The position numbers and the translations under genes are program-made. A stretch of DNA of 64,000 bases from positions 43,148-107,147 of the forward strand of contig JAJDDG010000142.1 in the NCBI GenBank assembly GCA_029260435.1, written 5' to 3'. The notes below the pieces were generated by a model. That model was not told the origin of the DNA and ran no database searches. It saw nothing but the letters and a program-made list of their open reading frames with translations. This document shows positions 6,877-15,470 of the stretch, piece by piece. The stretch is from Phycisphaerales bacterium. GTDB taxonomy: Bacteria; Planctomycetota; Phycisphaerae; Phycisphaerales; UBA1924. Every line of letters begins with the position of its first letter. Within the stretch, counting starts at the first letter, position 1.

Positions 6877-8025
6877 ATGGGTGTGCCGATCAGTCAGATG
6901 TGGACGGTTGCTTCGTACGTGGTCGGTCAGCGGCTGCGGGGGAACAAGCGGTATCCGCTGGTGCTCATGCTTGAGCCGCTCTTGCGGTGCAATCTTGCGT
7001 GCGCGGGGTGTGGGAAGATCCAGTATCCGGCGCACATTCTGAAACGGGATCTGACGCCCGAGCAGTGCTTCGCGGCGACGGAGGAGTGCGGGGCGCCGAT
7101 GGTAAGTCTGCCGGGTGGTGAGCCTCTGCTGCATCCGCAGATCCGGGAGATCGTTGAGGGGTTGGTTGCGCGGCGGAAGTACATCTATCTCTGTACGAAT
7201 GCGCTGCTGCTCAAGGAGAAGCTGGAGGCGGGGTGGTTCACGCCCAGCAAGTACCTGACGTTTAGCGTGCATATGGACGGGCAGCAGGAGCACCATGATT
7301 TCTCGGTGTGCCGGGATGGGACATACGAGAAGGCGGTGGAGGGGATCCGCTTGGCGGTGGAGATGGGGTTCCGCGTGACGACGAATACAACGCTGTTCGA
7401 CGGCGCGGATCCGAATTCTTGCCGAGCTTTTTTCGATGAGATGATGGATCTGGGTGTGGAGGGGATGATGGTGTCGCCCGGGTACGCGTACCCGAAGGCG
7501 CCGGATCAGTCGCATTTTCTCGCGGAACGAAAGAGGACGAACCGTCTGTTTGAGATGATTCTTTCGAACAGGAAGAAGCGGTGGCGGTTTAATCAGTCGG
7601 CTTTGTTTCTTGAGTTCCTGATGGGGAAGCGGGAGTACGAGTGTCTGCCTTGGGGGAGCCCGACGTTCAACTTGTTCGGGTGGCAGAAGCCGTGCTATCT
7701 GTTGCAGGACGGGTATGTGGATACGTTCAAAGAGTTGATGCGCACGACGGAATGGGAAGGCTACGGTCGGGCGAGCGGGAACACCGATTGCCAGCAGTGC
7801 ATGGTGCACTGCGGGTACGAGCCGAGCGCGGTGGACCACACGTTCAGTTCGCTTGGTGGGTTATGGGGGACGGTTAAGGCGATGGTGTTTGATGCGAACG
7901 CGAATCCGGGGGCGGCGCGAAGACTGGAAGAGGAGGCGGAGAAGCCCCACGGTCCCGCGGCGATGCTTGGCTTGACTGTCGAGGGGAAGACGGTGGAGGC
8001 GGAAGAGACGGTGGGAGCGGCTTAG
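6877..8025 (+). CDS. hpnH: HpnH, radical SAM adenosyl-hopene synthase
   Basis: HpnH attaches an adenosyl group to the hopanoid precursor diploptene, the first step to extended hopanoids. The 382-residue product starts MGVPISQMW, with AGGAGG about 12 bases upstream. It carries the radical-SAM cluster motif CNLACAGC near residue 37 inside the family signature YPLVLMLEPLLRCNLACAGC. The C-terminal domain has the family Cys cluster (CQQCMVHCGYEPSAV). No other hopanoid gene is within the window, so it seems to stand alone here. Confidence 0.92.
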   Translation: MGVPISQMWTVASYVVGQRLRGNKRYPLVLMLEPLLRCNLACAGCGKIQYPAHILKRDLTPEQCFAATEECGAPMVSLPGGEPLLHPQIREIVEGLVARRKYIYLCTNALLLKEKLEAGWFTPSKYLTFSVHMDGQQEHHDFSVCRDGTYEKAVEGIRLAVEMGFRVTTNTTLFDGADPNSCRAFFDEMMDLGVEGMMVSPGYAYPKAPDQSHFLAERKRTNRLFEMILSNRKKRWRFNQSALFLEFLMGKREYECLPWGSPTFNLFGWQKPCYLLQDGYVDTFKELMRTTEWEGYGRASGNTDCQQCMVHCGYEPSAVDHTFSSLGGLWGTVKAMVFDANANPGAARRLEEEAEKPHGPAAMLGLTVEGKTVEAEETVGAA

Positions 8026-8048
8026 GGCTCGATTTGGAATATTTCCTT

Positions 8049-8075
8049 TTGCTTCATGGGCAATAGGGATATATT
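8049..8075 (+). promoter_or_regulatory. possible promoter of secreted metzincin gene
   Basis: TTGCTT at 8049-8054 and TATATT at 8070-8075, 15 bp apart, in an A/T-rich patch 60 bp upstream of the start. The spacing is short of the ideal 17 bp. Confidence 0.3.
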
Positions 8076-8134
8076 CGGGTCCGCTGCATCGAGTGTCCGC
8101 GGTGCTGTTTACTTAGCTGATCTTGGAGGAATAC

Positions 8135-9757
8135 ATGATGTTGATTTTACGTGGAGCCTTGGCGGGAGCGGTGTGTCTGTGCGCGGGCGCGGGTGTTGTC
8201 TTTGGTGAAGCTGCGGTGAAAGAGTCGGTTTCGAAAAAGGCGGCGGTGCATCGGCCTGCGGCGGGGCAGCTGCGGGGGGCGGCGCACGTGCATACAGATT
8301 GGTGCGTGCATCGCGCGGAGATGGATATCGATCAGCTTCTGGCGGCGAGACGAGGCGCGGGGATGCGCGGGGCACCCATCGGTGAGGTGGAGCCGAACGA
8401 TGCGCCGGGTTCGGGGCAGTTCCTGAATCTTGGGACGGGTCCTGGGGAAGACGCTGCGATTGATGTGTCCGGGACGCTCTCGGCGACGGACGAGGATGAG
8501 TTCCGGTTCAACCTGCGGGCTGGGGACATCTTTGGCGTCGCGGTGAACCGGGCGAATGGGAGCCCGCTGGATCCGATCGCGTCGCTCCATGACAACACCG
8601 GTTTCAACATTCACGAGAACGATGACGGCAACGGGTTCTTCTCGATGCCGGACGATACACCGGTGCCGCTGATTCAGACGACCACTCGTGAATCGATGCT
8701 TCAGTTTATTGCGCCGGTGGATCTTGAGTTTCGTATTCGGATCCGAGTGTGGAACCAGGATGCGGGCAGCACGGGGGATTACCTGGCGAGCTTTGCGGTG
8801 TTCCGTCAGCCGATGGAGAGCGAGCTGCCCGCGGCGCAGCAGACGATCTTCGTTGATTTCGATGGCGAGACGATCAATGCGCAGTTCCATTTCGGCACCG
8901 GGAACAACCCGGCGAACCTATCGCCACTCTCGTCTTTTCTTGGTGCCTGGGGGTTGTCTGGCGGGGATGAGAACGCGGTGATCGACGCGATCCTCGCGGT
9001 GCTTGATGCGCGGTTCACCGAGATGGCGGTGCATAACCCGAGCTTCGGGTACGAGCTTTTGAACAGCCGGGATCACGCGGATCCGTTTGGCGGGGCAGAT
9101 GTTTCGCGGCTGATTGTTGGCGGGACGATCGCGGAGTCGGGGATCAGCACGATCGGGATCGCGGAATGGATCGATCCTGGGAACTTCTCTCGTGACGACA
9201 CGGCGATCATTCTTCTGGACCTGCTGAGTACCAGCGGGAGCGGCGTCGGGATCCAGGATTTTCCGCGTGATGCGGGGTTCTCGTTGATCGAGGCGATCGG
9301 TCGTGTGGTTGGGAACATCTGCGCGCACGAGGCGGGGCACTACCTCGGTTGTTGGCACACGCAGAACGAGAATTCGACACCGAACATTATGGATCAGGGC
9401 GGGGGCAACTCGTTTATCACATCGATCCCCGGGCTCGGCAACGACGGGATCATGGGCACGGCGGATGACAATCCGACGGAATTTGTGATCGACGAGTTTG
9501 AGACGGAGGGGATCGGTGTCGGTCTTGAGATCTGCGATCAGCGGATCGGGACTGCGCTGACCACGCTCGCGGGCGCTGGACCATGCGATGGCGATGCGAA
9601 CGGCGACAACACGGTTGATGTCAACGACATTTCATATGTGTTGTTCCGGCTTGGCAATTCGGGCACACCCGGCACGGTCGATGGTGACGCGAACGGCGAT
9701 GGGATCGTTGATGTGAATGACATCTCGTTTGTGCTGTTCCGGCTCGGGGGGTGTTGA
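8135..9757 (+). CDS. secreted metzincin-type protease with dockerin repeats
   Basis: A 540-residue exported zinc protease. The ATG at 8135 has GGAGGA five bases upstream; the signal peptide ends near GVVFG. A PPC-like beta domain (EVEPNDAPGSGQF onward, about 85-225) is followed by the catalytic part. The motif HEAGHYLGCWH (His398, Glu399, His402, His408) is the metzincin zinc site, and PNIMD about 10 residues later looks like the Met-turn. The C-terminus has two dockerin-like repeats (9587-9655 and 9680-9748) with calcium-loop pattern DxNxDGxxDVND. The next gene is a carboxypeptidase with the same tail. Confidence 0.85.
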   Translation: MMLILRGALAGAVCLCAGAGVVFGEAAVKESVSKKAAVHRPAAGQLRGAAHVHTDWCVHRAEMDIDQLLAARRGAGMRGAPIGEVEPNDAPGSGQFLNLGTGPGEDAAIDVSGTLSATDEDEFRFNLRAGDIFGVAVNRANGSPLDPIASLHDNTGFNIHENDDGNGFFSMPDDTPVPLIQTTTRESMLQFIAPVDLEFRIRIRVWNQDAGSTGDYLASFAVFRQPMESELPAAQQTIFVDFDGETINAQFHFGTGNNPANLSPLSSFLGAWGLSGGDENAVIDAILAVLDARFTEMAVHNPSFGYELLNSRDHADPFGGADVSRLIVGGTIAESGISTIGIAEWIDPGNFSRDDTAIILLDLLSTSGSGVGIQDFPRDAGFSLIEAIGRVVGNICAHEAGHYLGCWHTQNENSTPNIMDQGGGNSFITSIPGLGNDGIMGTADDNPTEFVIDEFETEGIGVGLEICDQRIGTALTTLAGAGPCDGDANGDNTVDVNDISYVLFRLGNSGTPGTVDGDANGDGIVDVNDISFVLFRLGGC

Positions 9758-9861
9758 GCGGGGTATTATGGGGTTGGAGGGGCATTAGAAGAAGGTATGG
9801 GAATCGGGGGGGGAGTGGTGGTAAGGTGGGGGGGGAAGAGTGTCCGATGGAGGAAAAACTT

Positions 9862-12171
9862 ATGCGTCGTTTACCCCTTGTTGGTGTCGTTGTTGCTGTT
9901 GCTGTGCTGGGTCGCTTCGGGTTTGAGGCGGGGGCCCAGAACGGAGCGGTCGAACGCGAGCATGTGTACGAGAATATCCGGCTCGTCGTTGTTGAGCCTG
10001 CGAGCAAAGAAGAGGCGAGTGTTGTGCAGCGGCTGGGGCAGTTGCTCGCGTGTCGGGCGGCACCGGGGGCGCAGCCCTATCTGATGAGCGAGAAGTCGGT
10101 CGCCGAGTTGGAGCGGGTGGGGATCCGGCATTTCGTGGAGCACGAGAACATGCGCGAAGTCGTCGAGCAGCGGGCGCGGGAGTACGAGGCGATCCGGGCG
10201 CGGCGTGGTGTCGGGTTCTTTGATGTGTACCGCACGCTCGCGGAGATCGAGGCGCAGTTCGATGCGCTGGTTCTCGCGAAGCCGAATGTGATCTCGAAGG
10301 TGAATGTTGGGACGAGCATCCAGGGGCGGACGATCTGGGGGTATCGGATTCTTGCGCCTGACGCTGTGGCGAATCCGGTGCGGGTTGTGATCAATGGCAC
10401 GCAGCATGCTCGCGAGTGGCTGAGCCCGATGACGAATACGTTCATCGCGACGGAATTGGTCAATGACCACGGCGTGAGCCAGGTGGTGACGGACATGCTG
10501 CGGCAGGTGGAGATTGTGATTATCCCGGTGGTGAACCCGGACGGGTTTGTGTACACGCACACGACCGAGCGGTTCTGGCGGAAGAACCGGCGGAACAACG
10601 GGGGCAGCTTCGGTGTGGATCTGAATCGAAACTGGGGGTATGAGTGGGCGGGCGGGCAGGCAGGCTCATCGAGCAGCAGCCCGTCTAGTGAGGTGTATCG
10701 CGGGACAGCGCCGTTCTCCGAGCCCGAGAGTGCGGCGGTGAGCGCGTTTATCGCTTCGTTTAGCGATGTTCGTGGGCACATTGACTTCCATACATACGGG
10801 CAGTGGATATTGGGGCCGTGGGCGTACAACGATACGATTACGCCGCCGAGGGCGTCGGAGCATCGCACGGCGCAGAACGAGATGGCTGCGGCGATTCAGG
10901 CGGCGGAGGGGCTGACTTATGTGGCGGGGCTCGGCACGGACCAGTTGCTGTACACGGCTGACGGGGTCATGCCGGACTGGACGCTGGGTGATCAGGGGGC
11001 GCTGTCGTGGACAATCGAGCTACGCCCGACTGGTGGCGGGTTGGGGCCGTTTGATCCGCCTGCAAGCAACATCCTTCCTGCTGGGAACGAGGGGCTTGCG
11101 GCGCTGCTGAAACTCGCGGAGATCGCACAGCGGGAATTGGATTTCAGGTTCCCGTCGGGGCGTCCGGTGGCGTATGAGGCGGGTACAGGTGAGACGTTCC
11201 CGGTCACGCTTTTCCGGTGGCATGAGTTGCAGGTGGTTCCGGGCTCGGTCCGGATTGCCACACGGGATAGCGGCGCGGGCGCGTTTACGGAAACAGCTTT
11301 GAGCGGTAGCGGGGACAGTTACACAGCAGCGCTGCCGATCGCACCGTGCGGGAGCACGGTGGAGTACTACTTCCTCGCGGACCTTGTTGGCGGGGGCACG
11401 GTGCTTGAGCCGGCGGACGCACCGGCGAGTGTGTACACGGCGGAAGCGGTGGAGTTCATCGATGTTGTTGCCAACGATTTTGAGAGTGATCCCTCGTGGA
11501 CACTTTCGGGATCACCGAGTTCGGGCGCGTGGGTGCGCGCAACGCCGGGCAATTTCGGTCAGGCCGATCCGCCATCGGATAGCGATGGCTCGGGGCAGTG
11601 CTACGTTACCGGGAACAGTTCGGGCGAGACGCTTACGGGTACTACGGTGCTGACCACACCTCCCTACGATCTATCCCAGCCCGGCACGCTCTCGTATGAC
11701 TACTGGTTGAAGGTCTGGGGCGTTGGTAATGGCAGCACGTCCGGCGGTGATGCGCTGCGACTGGAATATGCGACGAATGCGGGCGGCACCAACTGGACAC
11801 TGGTGCGAAATCACAACACGGTTTCGTCTGTGTGGAATACCGAGGTGCTCCAGATAGGAACGGGTGGTGATATTCCCTCGTCTGCGACGTTGCGCTTTCG
11901 GTTTACGGGCCTGGAAGCCCAGTTCCCTACGCCCTTTGAGGCGGGCATCGATTCATTCCAGATCACTGCGGGTACCACGTGCGCCCCGGTCGGTTGCGAC
12001 GGTGACGCCAACAGCGACAACATCGTTGATGTGAACGACATCTCGTTTGTGTTGTTCCGGCTTGGTGATTCGGGCACGCCCGGCACGGTCGATGGCGACG
12101 CGAACGGGGACGGGATCGTTGATGTCAATGACATCAGCTATGTGCTGTTCCGGCTTGGCCCCTGCGTCTGA
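9862..12171 (+). CDS. secreted M14 zinc carboxypeptidase with dockerin repeats
   Basis: A 769-residue exported metallocarboxypeptidase. The ATG at 9862 has GGAGG eight bases upstream; an earlier ATG at 9847 lacks one. After the signal peptide and a prosegment-like region, the M14 domain has the zinc motif QHAREW (His182, Glu185), the substrate-binding stretches NPDG and DLNRNW, the third zinc ligand in DFHTYGQ, and the catalytic Glu in TIELRPTGGG. A beta-sandwich-rich region follows, then two dockerin-like repeats (11998-12066 and 12091-12159). The upstream neighbour is a metzincin with matching repeats, so the two probably work together outside the cell. Confidence 0.9.
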   Translation: MRRLPLVGVVVAVAVLGRFGFEAGAQNGAVEREHVYENIRLVVVEPASKEEASVVQRLGQLLACRAAPGAQPYLMSEKSVAELERVGIRHFVEHENMREVVEQRAREYEAIRARRGVGFFDVYRTLAEIEAQFDALVLAKPNVISKVNVGTSIQGRTIWGYRILAPDAVANPVRVVINGTQHAREWLSPMTNTFIATELVNDHGVSQVVTDMLRQVEIVIIPVVNPDGFVYTHTTERFWRKNRRNNGGSFGVDLNRNWGYEWAGGQAGSSSSSPSSEVYRGTAPFSEPESAAVSAFIASFSDVRGHIDFHTYGQWILGPWAYNDTITPPRASEHRTAQNEMAAAIQAAEGLTYVAGLGTDQLLYTADGVMPDWTLGDQGALSWTIELRPTGGGLGPFDPPASNILPAGNEGLAALLKLAEIAQRELDFRFPSGRPVAYEAGTGETFPVTLFRWHELQVVPGSVRIATRDSGAGAFTETALSGSGDSYTAALPIAPCGSTVEYYFLADLVGGGTVLEPADAPASVYTAEAVEFIDVVANDFESDPSWTLSGSPSSGAWVRATPGNFGQADPPSDSDGSGQCYVTGNSSGETLTGTTVLTTPPYDLSQPGTLSYDYWLKVWGVGNGSTSGGDALRLEYATNAGGTNWTLVRNHNTVSSVWNTEVLQIGTGGDIPSSATLRFRFTGLEAQFPTPFEAGIDSFQITAGTTCAPVGCDGDANSDNIVDVNDISFVLFRLGDSGTPGTVDGDANGDGIVDVNDISYVLFRLGPCV

Positions 12172-12281
12172 GAAGGGGTGGCGGCTGCGTACCCTCGGCG
12201 GAGATCGGCGATGGCGGTGGGGGGCTGCGCGCGCTTGGGCGGTGATCGCGTAGACTTGCGGGAGCCTGAAAGGAGGCTCGC

Positions 12282-12935
12282 TTGCAAGGCTGGTGGTTTG
12301 CTGATGCGTTGCACAATAATCCGGTGTGGCTGATCTCGGTCTGCTTCTGGGTGATCGGTTCGATCTGCCTGCACGAGCTTGCGCACGGGTGGGCGGCGAT
12401 CCGGGTGGGTGATCGGACGCCGATCGAGACGGGGCACATGACGTGGAATCCCGTGGTGCATATGGGATACATGGGGCTGATCGTGTTCGCGCTGGTTGGG
12501 ATTACGTGGGGGGCGATGCCTGTGAATCCGAGTCGGTTCCGGGGTCGGTACGCGGAGTCATTCGTGGCGCTAGCGGGCCCGGGTGTGAATCTGGTGCTGG
12601 GGGTGATCAGCGGGATCGCAGCGGGGATTGTTCTGGGCGCGGTACCGTTCGAGGGGAACATGCAGGACAATCTGGAGGTATTTTTCACAACCGGAGCGTT
12701 GCTGAACTTCGTGCTGCTTCTGCTGAATCTGATCCCGATCCCGCCGCTGGATGGATCTCGGGTGGTAGCGGATCTGTCGGCGGCGTATCGGAGGTTGATT
12801 TCGATGCCTCAGGCGGGGATGGCGGGCTTGCTGCTGCTGGTGGTGCTGGTGATGGGGGGCGTGGACGTGCTGTTCGTTGGTGCCGGGTGGTTGGCGGGGG
12901 TAGTTGTGGGAGTCGTGAGCGGGATGTTCGGGTAA
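12282..12935 (+). CDS. site-2 protease family (M50) membrane peptidase
   Basis: A 217-residue integral membrane zinc protease. The N-terminal span holds HELAHGW, the HExxH zinc site. The second conserved motif, NLIPIPPLDGSR, supplies the third ligand Asp. Hydrophobicity suggests about five to six spans and no PDZ domain, as in small M50 members. The start is TTG at 12282, chosen because AGGAGG lies five bases upstream. The family cleaves membrane-embedded substrates such as anti-sigma factors; the substrate here is unknown. Confidence 0.85.
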   Translation: MQGWWFADALHNNPVWLISVCFWVIGSICLHELAHGWAAIRVGDRTPIETGHMTWNPVVHMGYMGLIVFALVGITWGAMPVNPSRFRGRYAESFVALAGPGVNLVLGVISGIAAGIVLGAVPFEGNMQDNLEVFFTTGALLNFVLLLLNLIPIPPLDGSRVVADLSAAYRRLISMPQAGMAGLLLLVVLVMGGVDVLFVGAGWLAGVVVGVVSGMFG

Positions 12936-12951
12936 GTGGATCGGGCTCGGT

Positions 12952-12979
12952 TTGCATCTGTTGGGGGTCTGAGTACAAT
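12952..12979 (+). promoter_or_regulatory. promoter of rpsP-trmD-rplS
   Basis: TTGCAT at 12952-12957 and TACAAT at 12974-12979 are separated by 16 bp. This leaves a leader of about 95 bp before rpsP, containing a small self-complementary stretch at 12994-13005. Confidence 0.5.
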
Positions 12980-13079
12980 CCTGCCCTTCGCCGCGAGGAT
13001 CCTCGGCTGATGGTTCCTGGCGGTGGTTTTGGTGGACTTTTGCTTTAGTGGACTTGTATGTCGCGGGAGTGATATCGGT

Positions 13080-13562
13080 ATGGTCAGGTTGCGTCTGAAA
13101 CGGATGGGTCGTCGTCATCGCCCGTTTTACCGGTTGAATGCTGTTGATAAGCGCACCCAGCGCGACGGCAAGGTGCTTGAGCAATTGGGTTGGTACGACC
13201 CGATGAGCAAGGACGAGAGCAAGCAGATCCACTTGAATGCGGATCGGATCAAGTTCTGGCTTGAAAAGGGCGCGCAGCCCTCGGACACCGTTGGTGATCT
13301 GCTGGCGCAGCACAACCTGATCGATGCCAGCGCTTGGCAGAGCGCTCGGATGAAGAAGATCGAGAAGCGGAAGGCGACAGTAGTCGAAGCGAAGATCGTT
13401 TCGGACGCTGCGGCGAAGCTTGAGGCGGAAGCCAAGGCCCTTGAGGAAGCGGAAGCTAAGGCGAAGGCTGAGGCGGATGCGAAAGCCAAAGAAGCGGAAG
13501 CCGCGACTGCTGCTGCGGCGGCGGCATCTGAGGGTGGGGAAGAGGAAAGCAAAGAGGGTTGA
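13080..13562 (+). CDS. rpsP: 30S ribosomal protein S16 with charged C-terminal extension
   Basis: S16 is a 30S assembly protein. The start at 13080 gives MVRLRLKRMGRRHRPFYR, the standard N-terminus, with GGGAG upstream. The core of about 85 residues is complete (LNADRIKFWLEKGAQPSDTV). It is followed by about 75 residues of Ala/Lys/Glu-rich sequence that should form a long helix; total length is 160 against about 80-90 usually. It overlaps no gene and precedes trmD by 14 bp. rimM, usually between rpsP and trmD, is absent. Confidence 0.95.
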   Translation: MVRLRLKRMGRRHRPFYRLNAVDKRTQRDGKVLEQLGWYDPMSKDESKQIHLNADRIKFWLEKGAQPSDTVGDLLAQHNLIDASAWQSARMKKIEKRKATVVEAKIVSDAAAKLEAEAKALEEAEAKAKAEADAKAKEAEAATAAAAAASEGGEEESKEG

Positions 13563-13576
13563 GCGGGGGTGTTGGG

Positions 13577-14284
13577 ATGAGCCGCCCGATGCGGATCGAC
13601 ATCCTGACATTGTTCCCGGAAGTCTTTGAGCCGGTTCTTTCTGCGAGCATCCCGGGGCGGGCGCGGGAGAGCGGGTTGGTCGAGTGGTTCACGTCGGATA
13701 TTCGGAGGTTCGCGGACAACAAACACAACAAGGTCGATGATCGCCCGTTTGGTGGCGGCCCTGGGATGGTGATGATGTGCCAGCCTGTGTGGGAAGCGGT
13801 GCTCGCGGCGGAGTCCGAGGACGAACGGGCGGTGCAGCGGATCGTGTTCACGCCGCAGGGCGAGCGGCTGACGCAGGCGAGGCTCGAAGATCTGGCGACG
13901 CGGGAACGACTGCTGCTGATCGCGGGGCACTACGAGGGGATCGACGAGCGTGTGATCGAGGCGTTGGAGCCGTTGGAGCTGAGTTTGGGGGACTATGTGC
14001 TGAGCGGCGGGGAGATCCCGGCGATGGCACTGATCGACGGGGTGGTGCGGCTTCTGCCAGGCGCTCTCGGACACGATTCGAGCGCGGCGGAGGATAGCTT
14101 CGCGGCGGGAGCGGACGGGGAGCGGATTTTGGATTGTCCGCACTACACGCGACCCCGCGAATGGCAGGGGCGCGGGGTGCCGGAGATACTGCTGAGCGGC
14201 GATCACGGTAAGGTGGCGGCGTGGAGGCGGGAGCAGATGATCGCGAGGACAAGAGCCCGGCGGGCGGACCTCCTCGACAATTGA
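13577..14284 (+). CDS. trmD: tRNA (guanine-N1)-methyltransferase TrmD
   Basis: TrmD methylates G37 of tRNAs reading CNN codons and prevents frameshifting. The 235-residue product has the signature RPFGGGPGMVMM, the knot SAM-binding region GHYEGIDERVIE and LSLGDYVLSGGEIPAM, and the C-terminal HYTRPREWQGR. It starts at ATG 13577, 14 bp after rpsP; MRIDILTLFPE begins four residues later, an alternative start at 13589. rplS follows 47 bp downstream. Confidence 0.96.
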   Translation: MSRPMRIDILTLFPEVFEPVLSASIPGRARESGLVEWFTSDIRRFADNKHNKVDDRPFGGGPGMVMMCQPVWEAVLAAESEDERAVQRIVFTPQGERLTQARLEDLATRERLLLIAGHYEGIDERVIEALEPLELSLGDYVLSGGEIPAMALIDGVVRLLPGALGHDSSAAEDSFAAGADGERILDCPHYTRPREWQGRGVPEILLSGDHGKVAAWRREQMIARTRARRADLLDN

Positions 14285-14331
14285 GCAGATGAACGGTCGC
14301 GGGAAGCGACGACGAGATAGGAATACGAGCT

Positions 14332-14724
14332 ATGTCAACGCAGCAACTGATCGAGAGCATCAACAAGTCGGAGTTGAAGACGGACATCCCGCGGATGGAC
14401 GTCGGCGACACGATCAACGTGCATTGTCGGATCATCGAGGGTGAGAAAGAGCGCATCCAGGTGTTCCAAGGTGTGCTGATCAGCCGCAGGGGTCGCGGGA
14501 TTGATGAGACGATCATGGTTCGCCGGATCGTTGCGGATTCGGGTGTGGAGCGGGTGTTCCCGCTTCACTCGCCTCGGATAGCGAAGTACGAGGTGGTTCG
14601 GCGTGCGGACGCGCGGCGGGCGAAGCTGTACTTCCTGCGGGAGCGGGTCGGCAAGTCCCGGCGTCTGCGGGATCGGCGTCGCGGCATGAAGCATGTCGCG
14701 GGGCAGGCGACCGTTCAGAAGTGA
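14332..14724 (+). CDS. rplS: 50S ribosomal protein L19
   Basis: L19 lies at the subunit interface. The 130-residue product has the family stretches GDTINVHCRIIEGEKERIQVFQG and TMVRRIVADSGVERVFPLHSP, with the C-terminal RERVGKSRRLRDRR. The start at 14332 follows GATAGGAATACG. It is third in rpsP-trmD-rplS. Its TGA overlaps the GTG of the next gene in the sequence GTGA, so a lipoprotein gene is translationally coupled to it. Confidence 0.95.
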   Translation: MSTQQLIESINKSELKTDIPRMDVGDTINVHCRIIEGEKERIQVFQGVLISRRGRGIDETIMVRRIVADSGVERVFPLHSPRIAKYEVVRRADARRAKLYFLRERVGKSRRLRDRRRGMKHVAGQATVQK

Positions 14725-15470
14725 CCCCCCGGGAAACAAGATTAAGACAACCGCGCACGTGGCAACTCCTCGGCGCGGTTTTTTCTTGCGCGGTGCTTGG
14801 CGGGTGCGCGTGGGATAGGGCGGGGCATGATTGCGGAGGAGTCGGGCTTGTCGAGGTGTTTCCGGGTGTGCGCGTCGATCAGTTGATCGGCATTGTTGAG
14901 TTTGACGGGACCATCTCGGCGCTGGTGCATTCGGATGAGCCTGCGGAGGCGGACGGGTTTTTCATCGAGGCGGTGGTTTGCACGCCTGACACGAAGCCGC
15001 ACGAGTCGCTGGTGGTGACGGAGGTTGATGCGCGGCATGTGCATGCGGCGCTGCTGTTGATCGGGCTTGAGCCCGGGGAGCCGGGGAAGTGGGAGGCGGG
15101 AGAGGATGGTCGAATTGAACGTGTGCCGCCTCGCGGGGATGGGATGCGGGTGCAGATTATTGTGGACGGGGTTGCTCACCAGCCGGGGGAATGGATCATC
15201 GATCGGCGGACGAGGGAGGCGTGGGGCGCGATGGGTTGGGTGTTTGCGGGATCGGCGGAGAAGGAACTCGGCGGGCGGACGATCTACCTCGGGGGGAACG
15301 AGGGGAACGGGACGGTGGTGGGGTTCACGACATTCGGCACGGAGGTGATCGCGCTGCGGGATGTGATCAGCCACCGCTCGGAGGTGGACGAGGCGGTGTG
15401 GATCGCGGATGTATCGCTCGTGCCAGCGAACGGGTCGGCGGTGGTGGTGCGTATGATCGCGGGAGATTAG
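14721..15470 (+). CDS. YdjY-domain lipoprotein coupled to rplS
   Basis: A 249-residue predicted lipoprotein: hydrophobic segment followed by lipobox LGGC with Cys29. The mature region matches the planctomycete YdjY-like family, including VEFDGTISALVHSDEP, VVCTPDTKPHESLVVTEV and HVHAALLLIGLEPG; function unknown. The only in-frame start that keeps the signal sequence is GTG at 14721, in a 4-bp overlap with the rplS stop. A terminator-like hairpin (14749-14785) lies inside the signal-peptide codons, so expression may depend on read-through. The 3' end overlaps the convergent htrA by 4 bp. Confidence 0.75.
   Translation: MTPRETRLRQPRTWQLLGAVFSCAVLGGCAWDRAGHDCGGVGLVEVFPGVRVDQLIGIVEFDGTISALVHSDEPAEADGFFIEAVVCTPDTKPHESLVVTEVDARHVHAALLLIGLEPGEPGKWEAGEDGRIERVPPRGDGMRVQIIVDGVAHQPGEWIIDRRTREAWGAMGWVFAGSAEKELGGRTIYLGGNEGNGTVVGFTTFGTEVIALRDVISHRSEVDEAVWIADVSLVPANGSAVVVRMIAGD
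14749..14785 (+). terminator. terminator-like hairpin inside the YdjY gene
   Basis: AACCGCGC at 14749-14756 pairs with GCGCGGTT at 14773-14780, followed by TTTTTC. The loop is 16 bases. It would end the ribosomal operon 25 bp after rplS, yet it falls within codons 10-20 of the following lipoprotein. It may act as an attenuator. Confidence 0.55.

Noticed and set aside
12994..13005. 12-bp palindrome in the rpsP leader as a ribosomal-protein binding site
   Set aside because: The stem is only four pairs once a loop is allowed, too weak to call.
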